This document shows positions 47,736-59,055 of a DNA stretch of 64,000 nucleotides, one piece after another; position 1 is the stretch's first letter, and each line of letters begins with the position of its first letter. The notes under the pieces are model-generated. The model was not told the origin of the DNA. It did not search any database and saw only the letters and a list, made by a program, of their open reading frames with translations. A program made the position numbers and the translations under genes. The DNA comes from Gibbula magus (lineage: Eukaryota > Mollusca > Gastropoda > Trochida > Trochidae), in the NCBI GenBank assembly GCA_936450465.1, contig OW388299.1, positions 37,149,548 through 37,213,547 on the forward strand, read 5' to 3'.

Positions 47736-50360
47736 TAAACTCATCTCTATCCCCTCCCTCCTTTCTCTTCCCCCTCTATCCCCTCCCTCCTATCTCTTCC
47801 CCCTCTATCCCCTCCCTCCTATCTCTTCCCCCTCTATCCCCTCCCTCCTATCTCTTCCCCCTCTATCCCCTCCCTCCCATCTCTTCCCCCTCTATCCCCT
47901 CCCTCCCATCTCTTCCCTCTCTATCCCTCCCTCCTATCTCTTCCCCCTCTATCCCCTCCCTCCCATCTCTTCCCCCTCTATCCCCTCCCTCCTATCTCTT
48001 CCCTCTCTATCCCCTCCCTCCTATCTCTTCCCCCTCTATCCCCTCCCTCCCATCTCTTCCCCCTCCCTCCTATCTCTTCCCCCTCTATCCCCTCCCTCCT
48101 ATCTCTTCCCCCTCTATCCCTCCCTCCCATCTCTTCCCTCTCTATCCCCTCCCTCCCATCTCTTCCCCCTCCCTCCTATCTCTTCCCCCTCTATCCCCTC
48201 CCTCCTATCTCTTCCCCCTCTATCCCCTCCCTCCTATCTCTTCCCCCTCTATCCCCTCCCTCCTATCTCTTCCCTCTCTATCCCCCCCTCCTATCTCTTC
48301 CCCCTCCCTCCTATCTCTTCCCCCTCCCTCCTATCTCTTCCCCCTCCCTCCTATCTCTTCCCCCTCTATCCCCTCCCTCCTATCTCTTCCCCCTCTATCC
48401 CCTCCCTCCCATCTCTTCCCCCTCTACCCCCTCCCTCCTATCTCTTCCCCCTCTATCCCCTCCCTCCCATCTCTTCCCTCTCTATCCCTCCCTCCTATCT
48501 CTTCCCCCTCTATCCCCTCCCTCCTATCTCTTCCCCCTCTATCCCCTCCCTCCCATCTCTTCCCTCTCTATCCCTCCCTCCCATCTCTTCCCCCTCCCTC
48601 CTATCTCTTCCCCCTCTATCCCCTCCCTCCTATCTCTTCCCCCTCTATCCCTCCCTCCCATCTCTTCCCTCTCTATCCCTCCCTCCCATCTCTTCCCCCT
48701 CCCTCCTATCTCTTCCCCCTCTATCCCCTCCCTCCCATCTCTTCCCTCTCTATCCCTCCCTCCTATCTCTTCCCCCTCTATCCCCTCCCTCCCATCTCTT
48801 CCCCCTCTATCCCCTCCCTCCCATCTCTTCCCCCTCTATCCCCTCCCTCCCATCTCTTCCCCCTCTTCCCCCTCCCTCCTATCTCTTCCCCCTCTTCCCC
48901 TCCCTCCCATCTCTTCCCTCTCTTCCCCCTCCCTCCTATCTCTTCCCCCTCTATCCCCTCCCTCCCATCTCTTCCCTCTCTATCCCTCCCTCCTATCTCT
49001 TCCCCCTCCCTCCTATCTCTTCCCCCTCTATCCCCTCCCTCCCATCTCTTCCCTCTCTATCCCTCCCTCCTATCTCTTCCCCCTCTATCCCTCCCTCCTA
49101 TCTCTTCCCCCTCTATCCCCTCCCTCCCATCTCTTCCCCCTCTATCCCCTCCCTCCTATCTCTTCCCCCTCTATCCCCTCCCTCCCATCTCTTCCCCCTC
49201 TATCCCCTCCCTCCTATCTCTTCCCCCTCTATCCCCTCCCTCCCATCTCTTCCCCCTCTATCCCCTCCCTCCCATCTCTTCCCCCTCTATCCCCTCCCTC
49301 CTATCTCTTCCCCCTCTATCCCCTCCCTCCCATCTCTTCCCCCTCTATCCCCTCCCTCCCATCTCTTCCCTCTCTATCCCTCCCTCCTATCTCTTCCCCC
49401 TCCCTCCTATCTCTTTCCCCTCTATCCCCTCCCTCCCATCTCTTCCCTCTCTATCCCTCCCTCCTATCTCTTCCCCCTCCCTCCTATCTCTTCCCCCTCT
49501 ATCCCCTCCCTCCCATCTCTTCCCCCTCTATCCCCTCCCTCCTATCTCTTCCCCCTCTATCCCCTCCCTCCTATCTCTTCCCCCTCCCTCCTATCTCTTT
49601 CCCCTCTATCCCCTCCCTCCTATCTCTTCCCCCTCTATCCCTCCCTCCTATCTCTTCCCCCTCTATCCCCTCCCTCCCATCTCTTCCCCCTCTATCCCCT
49701 CCCTCCTATCTCTTCCCCCTCTATCCCCTCCCTCCCATCTCTTCCCCCTCTATCCCCTCCCTCCTATCTCTTCCCCCTCTATCCCCTCCCTCCCATCTCT
49801 TCCCCCTCTATCCCCTCCCTCCCATCTCTTCCCCCTCTATCCCCTCCCTCCTATCTCTTCCCCCTCTATCCCCTCCCTCCCATCTCTTCCCCCTCTATCC
49901 CCTCCCTCCCATCTCTTCCCTCTCTATCCCTCCCTCCTATCTCTTCCCCCTCCCTCCTATCTCTTTCCCCTCTATCCCCTCCCTCCCATCTCTTCCCTCT
50001 CTATCCCTCCCTCCTATCTCTTCCCCCTCCCTCCTATCTCTTCCCCCTCTATCCCCTCCCTCCCATCTCTTCCCCCTCTATCCCCTCCTTCCTATCTCTT
50101 CCCCCTCTATCCCTCCCTCCTATCTATTCCCCCTCTATCCCCTCCCTCCTATCTCTTCCCCCTCTATCCCCTCCCTCCTATCTCTTCCCCCTCCCTCCTA
50201 TCTCTTTCCCCTCTATCCCCTCCCTCCTATCTCTTCCCCCTCTATCCCCTCCCTCCCATCTCTTCCCCCTCTATCCCCTCCCTCCTATCTCTTCCCCCTC
50301 TATCCCCTCCCTCCTATCTATTCCTCCTTCCCCCTCTATCCCCTCCCTCCTCACGTCTTG
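47736..50360. repeat. 29-bp pyrimidine-rich minisatellite with 19-28 bp variants
   Basis: The main unit is CCCCTCCCTCCTATCTCTTC, then CCCCTCTAT (29 bp), with CTCCCATCTC as an alternative to CTCCTATCTC, and shorter forms lacking CCCTCTAT. About 90 or more units are present. A marker CTCTTTCCCC at 49411 and 49961 reveals a 550-bp duplicated block, with another copy of the marker at about 49598 and 50203. The array abuts the 39-bp array at 47.72 kb with a short transition. On the minus strand this is G-rich, with many GGG runs. Confidence 0.95.
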
Positions 50361-51079
50361 CCCCTCCATCGAGCTCATCCAATAACATGGAACCATAACA
50401 GGTTCAATTCATCCATATCCAAACCTTACTACAACCAACCAACCAAACACTATCCATTTTATCCCCAAAACTAAGCAGAAAGTACTTAATCACTGATGCA
50501 TGTCCCCTCGTATTCATTGAACCACATCACTTGGATGCATACAGCCATGAAGTGCCTGATAAAATATACTGCTTCACTGATTAATTAAACCAACAAAATA
50601 ATACAAAAGATCCCTAGCAACAGATAAAAGATAACTGCTTTACACATTGATAAACACAATATAAAATCTCAACTCACAAATTAAAAAGAAAGATGCTTCA
50701 CTGATTATTTACAAGAAACCCAAACTCAAAACACACAAAAAATACCTGGTTCAGTGACTGACAACCAATCAAGGTACTTAATGGCCCAAACCACTGAACC
50801 ACGGCTGACTGTTCACAGACTGCGACCACATGAACAGCAAATGTGTACAGGTAGTCTCAGACCCTGAAACTCGTCTACAGGTGTGAGTTCACAGGTGAGA
50901 GAACTTACTAACAATAGGTGGGGTAAGAGGTATCAGTAATTAACATATCTGGATACACCATAAAAAATCTCCCGAGCCAATCAGAGAGGAATCAGACTCA
51001 ATATGAGTACAATATGATAACAGATAGTGAATCAAGCCTGGCTTCAAAACCGATTTTGTTATCCCAGGCATGAAATGAA
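50361..51079. other. Unique sequence with short CAGGTG repeats
   Basis: TACAGGTGTGAG and CACAGGTGAGAG lie near 50878-50900. No gene was recognised. Confidence 0.4.
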
Positions 51080-51580
51080 TGTTGAACTTGTTGAAACAAA
51101 GGTTTAATTAAATAATGGTTTAATGAAATGATGGTTTATTAAATGAATGTTTAATGAAACAAAGGTTTAATGAAATGGTTTATTAAATGAAGGTTTACTG
51201 AAATGAATGTTTAATGAAACAAAGGTTTAATTAAATAATGGTTCAATGAAATGGTTTATTAAATGAAGGTTTACTGAAATGAATGTTTGATGAAACAAAG
51301 GTTTAATTAAATAATGGCTTAATGAAATGGCTTATTAAATGAAGGTTTACTGAAATGAATGTTTGATGAAACAAAGGTTTAATTAAATAATGGCTTAATG
51401 AAATGGTTTATTAAATGAAGGTTTACTGAAATGAATGTTTGATGACACAAAGGTTTAATTAAATAATGGCTTAATGAAATGGTTTATTAAATGAAGGTTT
51501 ACTGAAATGAATGTTTAATGAAACAAAGGTTTACTGAATGAAGGTTTAATGAAATGAATGTTTAATTAAATAAAGGTTAA
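51080..51580. repeat. 77-bp AT-rich repeat made of TTTAATGAAA-type subunits
   Basis: ACAAAGGTTTAATTAAATAATGG recurs at about 51097, 51218, 51294, 51371 and 51448, mostly 77 bp apart. Each unit is built of variants of GGTTTA(A/C)TGAAATGA, so this is a short repeat that evolved a longer higher-order period. Confidence 0.85.
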
Positions 51581-52460
51581 CCGATTAAAACAAACTACTA
51601 ACAACAGGTGTGTACAGGTGAGATGGTGAGGGCTGTGGGTTGTGGGTTGTGGGTTGTGGTTGAGAGCACTATTTATTTGTTATTACAACCTGGAAATCAA
51701 CAACAAATTGTATGTTTTTAAATTTGAACCTAAAGAAAGGACGCTTGTCACTGACAATAACTGAAACTAAAAAACCCTCTTTTTAGTTCTTTTGGCATGA
51801 CAACATCTAACACTAACCTCTCTTCAGTTATATAGGGAGCGATGAGCAATCTAAAAATGACAAAACAATCAGATTACGGAGACCTGCAAATCAGATTCTG
51901 TCAATTTAGGCAAGAACAGGAAAGAATTTTTCCTGTTGTCTACCACTTATAAATGAGACTTTCCTTTCCATGTGCAATTGAGCGTCACCAACTCGTCAAT
52001 GAAATGCATGTCAACTTATCTGTGACTGATCGAAACGTTAATCGAACACGTGACCTGCAATGAAGGTATCATCTGCATAAATTATCTGCCCATTGTTAAG
52101 GCAGGTAGGGGGTCATGACTGAGGGGGGGATCACACTCGGGGTAAACAAGACAATATCTACCCTTCACTCGCCTCGTCCCGGGGCAACAGATTTAAAGGA
52201 GAAAAAGTCCAAGTAGGAAAGCTAGCCTTTGATCTTATTTCCCTCCGTCTTAATAACGGCTTTGTTAAGCGCTGAAAGCCTTTTACCGACTCAGACCCGT
52301 GAGCACCTGACACGCATTTCTAATTAGGCTTCTTTTGCTCCATGTTAGGTCAGGCCATGGTAATCCCCAAACTTACACAAATAATGCCAATACAGATTCG
52401 TTCAACAGGGATCGGGAGGGGAACAGGGGACAAACAGGAGAGATGGGGGCAAGTGGAGGT
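51581..52460. other. Unique sequence; GGGTTGT run and GC-richer block
   Basis: GTGGGTTGTGGGTTGTGGGT at about 51637 is a short tandem run. 52040-52340 is more GC-rich and non-repetitive, with GGCGAGTG/CGTCTTAATAACGGC-like motifs, and could be conserved non-coding DNA. No gene was recognised. Confidence 0.4.
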
Positions 52461-52512
52461 ATATGGGTGGAAGGGTGGAAGGGTGGAAGGGTGGAAGGGT
52501 GGAAGGGTGGAA
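52461..52512. repeat. (GGGTGGAA)n microsatellite
   Basis: About six copies of the 8-bp unit occur in tandem. Clustered GGG and GG runs give the + strand G-quadruplex potential. Confidence 0.9.
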
Positions 52513-53128
52513 TTATTTAATTAAAGGGGTGGGATAGAGAGAAATTGGGGAGGAAGAGAGACACGGAAAAGTTAACAGGGCAAAGGAAAAGAGAGAAGGA
52601 GGAAGAGTAGGAGATAAGGGAAAGTTAGAGCAAGAGGGAGAAACATGAACAGGGAAACAGGGTTAAATGGAAGTAGAGAAAGAGGCAGAGAGTAAGTAGA
52701 GTAATTGGGAATAGAAGGGTAGATTTTAGGGTTTGGGAGAGAGGGAAAATAAGGGAGGAAGGAAGAGTTAACAGAAAGGAAGAATAGGCGGGAAAGAGAA
52801 GAGGGGAAAGGATTTTGGAAAGGGAAAAGAGAGGAAATGGTTAAGAAATAGAGAGGGGGAAAGGATTTGGGGAGGATGGCAGGAGGTAGTGGAAGGGGTG
52901 AGGGGGAATTTGATGGAATGGGAGAAGGGAAATGTTGGAATTAGTTGGAGATAAAGATGGGGAGGAAGAAGGGGAAAAGAAAAAAGAAAGAAAGAGAAAA
53001 GATGAGAAAGAGAGAGGAAGGAAATAGAGGGGAATAAAGGGACAGTTGAAGGGAAAGTGAGAAAAACAGGGAAATAGATGAAAGGAAAGTGGAAGTAGAG
53101 CTGAAGTGAAAGTAGAGTTGAAGTTAAA
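52513..53128. repeat. Polypurine GA-rich tract
   Basis: This is almost continuous A/G sequence (GGGGAAAG, AGAGAGGAAG and similar) with few pyrimidines over about 600 bp. There is no fixed unit. A minus-strand frame rich in Ser/Pro/Phe here is composition only. Confidence 0.8.
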
Positions 53129-53450
53129 GTGTTTATTCCCTGTAAAAAGACCCAAGGTCATTATTATATATAATACTTACATACAATTTTATACACAATA
53201 GATGTGCAATTACAAAAACATTTATAAAATTATTAATATTATGGCAAACAAGTATAATATGACATATTTCTCCTCAAGATTTACATTTACTTATACTCTC
53301 TTTCAATTTATATTCAAGTCAAAATTAACTTAAACCTTGTAATACTAACACATTATCCATTGATAATGTAGATCTAAATCTGTACATGTCTATGTTACAA
53401 AATGGACATAGCGCTGTGACATATCTATACTTGCTATCTTCCTTTTCATT
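53129..53450. other. AT-rich spacer
   Basis: Ordinary AT-rich DNA separates the two polypurine tracts. Confidence 0.5.
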
Positions 53451-53778
53451 GTGTAGGGGAGGGGACACACACAGGGAGTATTTGAAAGGAAAATGAAGGA
53501 GGGGAAAGGGGAAAAGTAAAAGAAAGGGGAAAGAGGGGAAAGTGTTAAAGAAAGGGAGAAAAGGGAAGTGTTAAAGAAAGGGGGAAAAAGGGGAAGTGTT
53601 AAAGAAAGGGAGAAAAGGGAAGTGTTAAAGAAAGGGGGAAAAAGGGGAAGTGTTAAAGAAAGGGGACAATAGGGAAAGTGTTACAGAGAGGGGAAATTTA
53701 AAGAAAGGAGAAAGAGTGAGTAAAAGTTAGAAAGTGGAAAGAGGGAGAAGTTAAGAAAGGGAAAGAGTGGGAAAAGAG
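53451..53778. repeat. Polypurine tract with about 30-bp minisatellite
   Basis: GTGTTAAAGAAAGGG.GAAAAA, then GGGAA, repeats about five times between 53529 and 53690. The sides are unordered GA-rich sequence. Confidence 0.85.
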
Positions 53779-54011
53779 AGTTGAGGTGAGGGGAGTTGTG
53801 GTCTAACGACAAGAGTATTTCACTTATATCGCGGCTGCTAGATTTATGGCAGGGAGAAAGCCCGCAACGCCATGTGGCTATGCGTTGCGGTGAATCCTGC
53901 GAGCATCGGCTGGAACTAGTGAACCATGGGTTGTACTACGCTGAGATTCAGTGTAGTATTGCACCCAAACCTTACTGCGTGTAGAACAGTTACCGTGCCC
54001 CTAGCGCGATT
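53779..54011 (-). mobile_element. tRNA-headed SINE, copy 4, internally deleted and headless
   Basis: The body matches the other copies from AGTATTTCACTTATATCGCGG to GTAGAACAGTT. It then jumps directly to ACCGTGCCCCTAGCGCG, missing about 20 bp (CTCTACTGCAGACAAAGTTG in the others). The tRNA-like head beyond it is absent. It is embedded in the polypurine tract, which resumes on both sides. Confidence 0.85.
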
Positions 54012-54225
54012 TGGGAAAAGAGAGGGGAAGTAAAAGAAAGGAGAAAGAATAAGTAAAAGTTAGAAAGTGGAAAGTGGAAAGAGTTGGACAAGTGAGGGGA
54101 AAAGTGTTAAAGAAATGGGAAATAGGGGGGAAGTGTAAAGGAAAGGGAAAATGGAGGGAAGTGTAAAAGAGAGGAGAAAGAGAGAGAGATTGATGGAGTT
54201 AAGTGTTAAAGTTGGGCCAGAGCTA
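54012..54225. repeat. Polypurine GA-rich tract, continued
   Basis: AGTGTAAA.GAAAGGGAAA-type repeats continue past the SINE. GTAAAAGTTAGAAAGTGGAA occurs on both sides of the SINE (about 53720 and 54050), so the tract was internally repetitive before insertion, or the SINE was captured in a duplication. Confidence 0.75.
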
Positions 54226-54479
54226 AGAAAATCTGGTGAGTGAAGAAGTGGGGAGAAAAAAAAACTCTATTGGAAAAGAAGACGAGACATAGGCAAGGGG
54301 AGAGAAATGAGGGGGAGGAGAGCACTGCGGAGGGACGGGAGGGGCAGGGAGGGGAACAAAGCTGAGTTTGTAGGAATGTTGTGTTACCAGGTTCCCTAAT
54401 TCCACATGTGGGATATCTTTATATACATGAACTACGGAAGTCACAGAATAGGCTTTGCAAGTCGGCAGGGGTGAACGAT

Positions 54480-54925
54480 AGCCACACGGTATTTACATCA
54501 CTAATGTAATTAATGCCGTTCTCCATCGGACTGCAAATCATGTTTCACATGTGAACAGGTCGACCCAGCTCTATGGCAACAATTACTGTATCATTGTGTA
54601 GTTGTGCCATAAGACGGCCCCTCCATAAAATTGCATTCATTATTTACAATTGGTAATGTTGCTGGACTAACCGGCTAATGGCGGATCATTATGGACAATT
54701 CAGCCTCGGAGACGATCAGAATTAATGAAGCTGCCTGACTCTATATAAACATGCCATGCATACTAATGTCGCATCACAAATTCATTGCATTATTTTTTCA
54801 TTTGATTATAGTCTAGGAAATTAATGGATTTAAATGCATTATTGATTGGCAAGCCTCTCAAGACACAGCCGCCATTGATCTGTTTTTACGTCACCGACAC
54901 CTAAGACAATAAATCTTTTCTCAAA
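54480..54925. promoter_or_regulatory. Candidate regulatory or conserved non-coding block
   Basis: This is non-repetitive, of intermediate GC, between a polypurine tract and AT-rich DNA. It is dense in homeodomain, Sox and E-box type motifs: CACATGTG (about 54549), CATTATTTACAATTGG (about 54637), GGCTAATGG (about 54672), GAATTAATGAAG (about 54719), GAAATTAATGG (about 54817), TTGATTGG (about 54843) and TTTACGTCACC (about 54886). No protein frame is present. Function is inferred from motif density only. Confidence 0.35.
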
Positions 54926-55281
54926 GGCACAAATTTGTAATTAAGGGCAAAAAAGTCTTCCTTTGAATTAATGATGATTACTAATAATGAAATATATTAG
55001 TAATTTTTGTAATTATTTCTCAACCTTTTTCAAATTACAATTAGCAAAAACTTGGTTTCAAATGTCAAATGGTAGAATCCATCTAGATAAGCATCTCTGA
55101 AAATCATGTTTTAGAAAAAGGTACTTTCAAATTCAATTACAATTTTTTTTTATAGTTATCTTGATAATTAAAATATTTGAAATATGTCTTGTCATTTGTT
55201 TAAAGCGAATGCATTGCAGTTATACTATAAGAGTTTTTAAAATGAATATTTGAAGAAACCCTGTCAACAGTCTATATAAAA
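54926..55281. other. AT-rich sequence, nothing recognised
   Basis: No feature was seen. Confidence 0.45.
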
Positions 55282-55285
55282 TTAA

Positions 55286-55453
55286 CTCTTTATCTACCAA
55301 AGCAGCAATAGTCTGTGATAGCCTATCTTTGACCAGTGGTAAAATCCAGATCAAGTGTATTTGACCAGTGGTCAAGTCTGGATCATTTCTTGTTGGTTCT
55401 GTGAACTGATCACACAGAATGGTTTGTCACTAATTAATTCAGCAACTTAAGTG
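55286..55453. mobile_element. TTAA-flanked MITE
   Basis: TTAA lies at 55282-55285 and 55454-55457. The left end is CTCTTTATCTACC and the complement of the right end is CACTTAAGTTGCTGAATTAA. Inside are a duplicated TGACCAGTGGT(A/C)AA and AATGGTTTGTCACTAATTAA, the latter shared with 37.9 kb. There is no coding capacity. Confidence 0.5.
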
Positions 55454-55647
55454 TTAAACAATTATTTTTTTGCTAGACATCAATAAAATGAATTGAACCA
55501 AAAGCCTCTTCCTTGATCAGATAATCCAGGTAACCATAGTGAATTACTCAGTCTTCACCTGGATAACCATTCTCTTCATAGATTACTCCCTTCAGATTTT
55601 CTATCATGACCTCTGTTACAAACTGAACAATTTCTCGATCTGCTAAG
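55454..55647. other. Unique sequence
   Basis: Nothing was recognised. Confidence 0.4.
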
Positions 55648-56180
55648 GAATGGACCAGCAGGTCAGGAGTTAAGTTGCATATCATATCATACTCAAATCA
55701 ACCCTTTAGCTGCTAAATGTTAAGTTGCATATCAAATCATATCATATCATATATCAAATTAGCCCTTTAGCTGCTGAACGTTAAAGAAAGGACCAGCAGG
55801 TCAAGAGTTAAGTTGCATATCATATCATACTCAAATTAACCCTATAGCTGCTAAATGTAAAGTTGCATATCATATCATGTCATATCATATATCAAATTAA
55901 CCCTTTAGCTGCTAAACGTTAAAGGAAGGACCAGCAGGTCAGGAGTTAAGTTGCATATCATATCATATCATATATCAAATTAACCCTTTAGCTGCTAAAC
56001 GTTAAGACAAGGACCAGCAGATCAAGAGGTAAGTTTCATATATATCAAATTAACCCTTTAGCTCCTAAATGTTAAGGAATGGACCAGCAGGCCGGGAGTA
56101 AAGTTGCATGTCATATTTATCAAATTAACACTTTAGCTGCTAAACATCAAAGGAAGGACCGTCGGGTCAAGAGTGAAGTT
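55648..56180. repeat. Tandem repeat of AACCCTTTAGCTGCTAAA / GGACCAGCAGGTCA units
   Basis: The unit order is GGACCAGCAGGTCA.GAGTTAAGTTGCATATCATATC.TA..CAAATTAACCCTTTAGCTGCTAAACGTTAA. About seven copies, whole or partial, of roughly 65-120 bp occur, with a variable (ATATC)n internal run. The TTAACCCTTTAGCTGC end is like the termini of the TTAA-flanked MITEs, suggesting the array grew from such an element. Confidence 0.8.
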
Positions 56181-56895
56181 GCTCAAGGATTGAGAAAACA
56201 TTAACCCCTGGTTTGGTACAGAACTCCAGTCAATAGCCTGCTTCCAGGGGGTCTTCATGTAAACGCTCTCTCAGAGCACCTACTTTTTTTAAAGTATGAA
56301 TTATGCCGATAATTTTTATGCCTTATCAGCTGACACAGATTAACAACGCAATAAATGCTATCTACCGCTGTTTTCAAGCTGTATTCGGCCCAATAATTAA
56401 TACACTTTTGATAAAAACTAGAAAACTAGACAGGAAGGGGTGATAAAAGTTTTGAATTTAGCCTCATATTATCTGCTATGTGCTACCTTATTTTAGACTC
56501 CCTTAATCAGACCACAGACGAGAGATTTTATAATGAGGCGGAGAGTTTATCATTTTATTTGTCGTATCTCCTGAATCTGAATTTCAATTAAATTGGTATC
56601 TAGTTCAGACAAAGTTAATACAGAAAATCTTCTTTTTTAAAATAATCTTGACATGGAACACTTTAAATTGAAACACCTTTTTAAATGATGAAATGTAAAA
56701 TTCAAAGTAAAAGCTATTTAGTGGCATTGAGGGGCCAGCACTTCAATCATATACACTAATGATGTACCACAATATTTAGATTCTCTTTCCTAATAAGCTT
56801 CCCCTGTAAGTCACTTAAAGTTGTGAACAGAACAGATGTTTTGGGGGATTTAAAGTCGTTTTGAAAGTTTCCAAGTTTCATAATGCGACAACTGT
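56181..56895. other. Unique sequence, no gene seen
   Basis: Nothing was recognised. Confidence 0.4.
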
Positions 56896-57216
56896 ACAGG
56901 AGGAAAGCCTGCAGAAGTATTGCAACTATGAACTGCAATGAAGCCTGTTTGTATCAGATGGAGGGGAGGTGAGATTACTTTAACACTGCTTTTAAGAGAA
57001 TTTCACTTATATCACAGCTGCTAGTACTAGTGAGAAAGCCTGCAACACCAATGTGGCTATACAATGCAGTGAAACCTTTGTTCATTAGCTGGAACTAGCA
57101 AACCATGGGTGGTACTGCACTGAAACTCAGTGTAGCATTGCACCCAAACCTTACTGCGTGTAGAACAGTTCTCTACAGCAGACAAAGTTGCTGTGCCCCT
57201 GGAGGGATTCGAACCT
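56896..57216 (-). mobile_element. tRNA-headed SINE, copy 5, composite with extra body piece
   Basis: 56966-57216 is the normal SINE body and part of the head (on the minus strand), ending after the B box (GGATTCGAACC, about 57206), so the distal head is lost. Just before it, 56896-56960 (AAAGCCTGCAGAAGTATTGC, then AACTATGAACTGCAATGAAG) is a diverged extra copy of the GAAAGCCTGCAACACCATG..GCAGTGAAACCTG part of the body. The same extra piece with the same junction occurs at 62.73 kb. Confidence 0.8.
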
Positions 57217-59043
57217 TGTTTGGCAAAAAGGAAAGCAAGTGAAACTCTGACATTATCATCAAATCTGAAGTTTGACGTCAAACTGAACAATCAAGTTATT
57301 AGAAGTAAGTTCTGTTTGGCACAAAAGTAGTCAATAGTAACTTGTATGACAAAAAGCATTCATTCATTCAGTTGACGTAACAACAGATGATCGAGGCTAA
57401 ACACAGTCTTCGTTTAAACATTTCCAGGGAAAACGAAAACCATCATTCCAGCTATTCTCCTCCTACCAGCAAAACTTTTTGTTGCAAAAATTATGATAGA
57501 CTTGTTCATGATTACGAAAGTGATGTTTCAAATTTCGTCAAGTTCTTATTTGATTTTGCTTCTCCACCTGAGGGCTTTGTTGATTCCTCCGCACGTGTTC
57601 AGCCAATCAGAAGCCAGCTTTCATCGTGTCAAGACAAATGTTACGCCGACTTCACTTTATAGTTGCTTAAATTTGTTTACAGGGACTGTCTATAGTGATA
57701 GCCTTTGATCCGCATGTTCTTGTTTACTTGTGTTGTTGGGCCTATAAACAAACAATCAACAACAAACGGCTTAGTGTAAGGTGCTCGGATTTTATTTGGC
57801 TTTTCCGCCGGAGACTAACACTCTCCTGGCGAGATCTACTCCGGACTTCGGCGCGTAATCCCCTGGGATGAAAACCGACAAACTCGCAAAAAATGTAGTA
57901 GATAGCAAACTTGAGGTATCATTTTAATGCGGACGAAATATCACATCCATAAATTTCTCAAAGACGGGTGTACTGGTGTTCGTGTTTAAAATGCCTTATC
58001 ATAGCAATATGCATATGGTGATCAGCTGGATTCAAAGGATTTAGAAATTCCACAAAAGGGAATTAAGTATGAGAATGTTCAAATAAAAGAACCAGAGGCT
58101 GGAGTTAGTGAGGCGGTAGAAATCACAATGTTATACGTCGGGGAAGTTTGCTTACACCAATATGATAGGTGTTTTCCGTTGACCTTGAGCTCTGAACTTA
58201 CTTGGTCCATTTGGAGATGCACCCAACAAATGTCATCTAAAGGATTTCATTCTTAATCCAGGAAATTTCTGGATTAATAACCTGAAGTTTAACCTTCCTC
58301 AAAATCCTATCTTATTTGATCAGAAACATTGTTTTTAGATATTTTAGATATCTTTTTCTTGTACCCAATAACATCAATAATGCTCAATAATATCTGTAAT
58401 TGTCAAGAAAAATATTTTGTAAAACTTTTACAACTACACGAAATGATATATGTTGCTATTATTTTTAATATTCATTAAATTATTAAAAATTATTTTTCAA
58501 TTTGAAATTCTTAACTTTTTCTATTAGTGAATCTAATTAACATCGATAAATGAAAAACAACTTAAAATCATTATAAATCATCTGAAATAATATACATTAT
58601 TTGAATTTTCAGAATTGCAAAACAGTTGTATACAGCTAAATTTCACACAATTATATAAATTATTTACATATGTTATATACTTTTGCCATTATTCTTTCTT
58701 GCAATGTAATCCCCTAGAACAGCTGCACAGTTTGCCAACTGACAGGCTGCATTTATAAAAAGATCTCAAAGTGTATTCAAATTCCTTTACAAATAAATGA
58801 GACAAAGGAATAAGCTGCATATATATCTCTTGTTTTTTAATTGCTATGTATTGTTTACTTGAACTGAAAATATTATATCTTTTCATTAGAATTTATTCTC
58901 TCCATCATATTTACATATCTAGCAATCCATATACATATACATACATACACACGCACTAACATATACCAGGGTATATTGTTGTGATCAACTTATATGCATT
59001 CCGAGCATAAACATCAAACATTATGTTTTTAATCTTTTACTGT
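57217..59043. other. Unique sequence; GC-richer block at 57.4-58.0 kb
   Basis: 57560-57960 has GC-rich, CpG-containing sequence (for example GAGACTAACACTCTCCTGGC and CAGCCAATCAGAAGC) that is not repetitive here. It could be a dispersed element or a regulatory block. A 91-codon frame (57387-57662) crosses it but resembles no family I know. 58300-59040 is very AT-rich, with a short ATACATACATACAC run at about 58938. Confidence 0.4.
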
Positions 59044-59055
59044 TCTCCCAATCAG

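Noticed and set aside
45208..50385. A 1725-codon open frame on + and overlapping 750-820 codon frames on both strands
   Set aside because: They arise because the pyrimidine-rich repeats hardly contain TAA, TAG or TGA. The 29-bp unit does not keep one reading frame, several overlapping frames are equally open on both strands, and the translations are pure repeat.
52841..53161. Ser/Phe/Pro-rich minus-strand frame
   Set aside because: It is the translation of an unordered polypurine tract.
57387..57662. A 91-codon frame with cysteines
   Set aside because: There is no recognisable motif and no splice context, and composition shifts midway at a GC-richer block.
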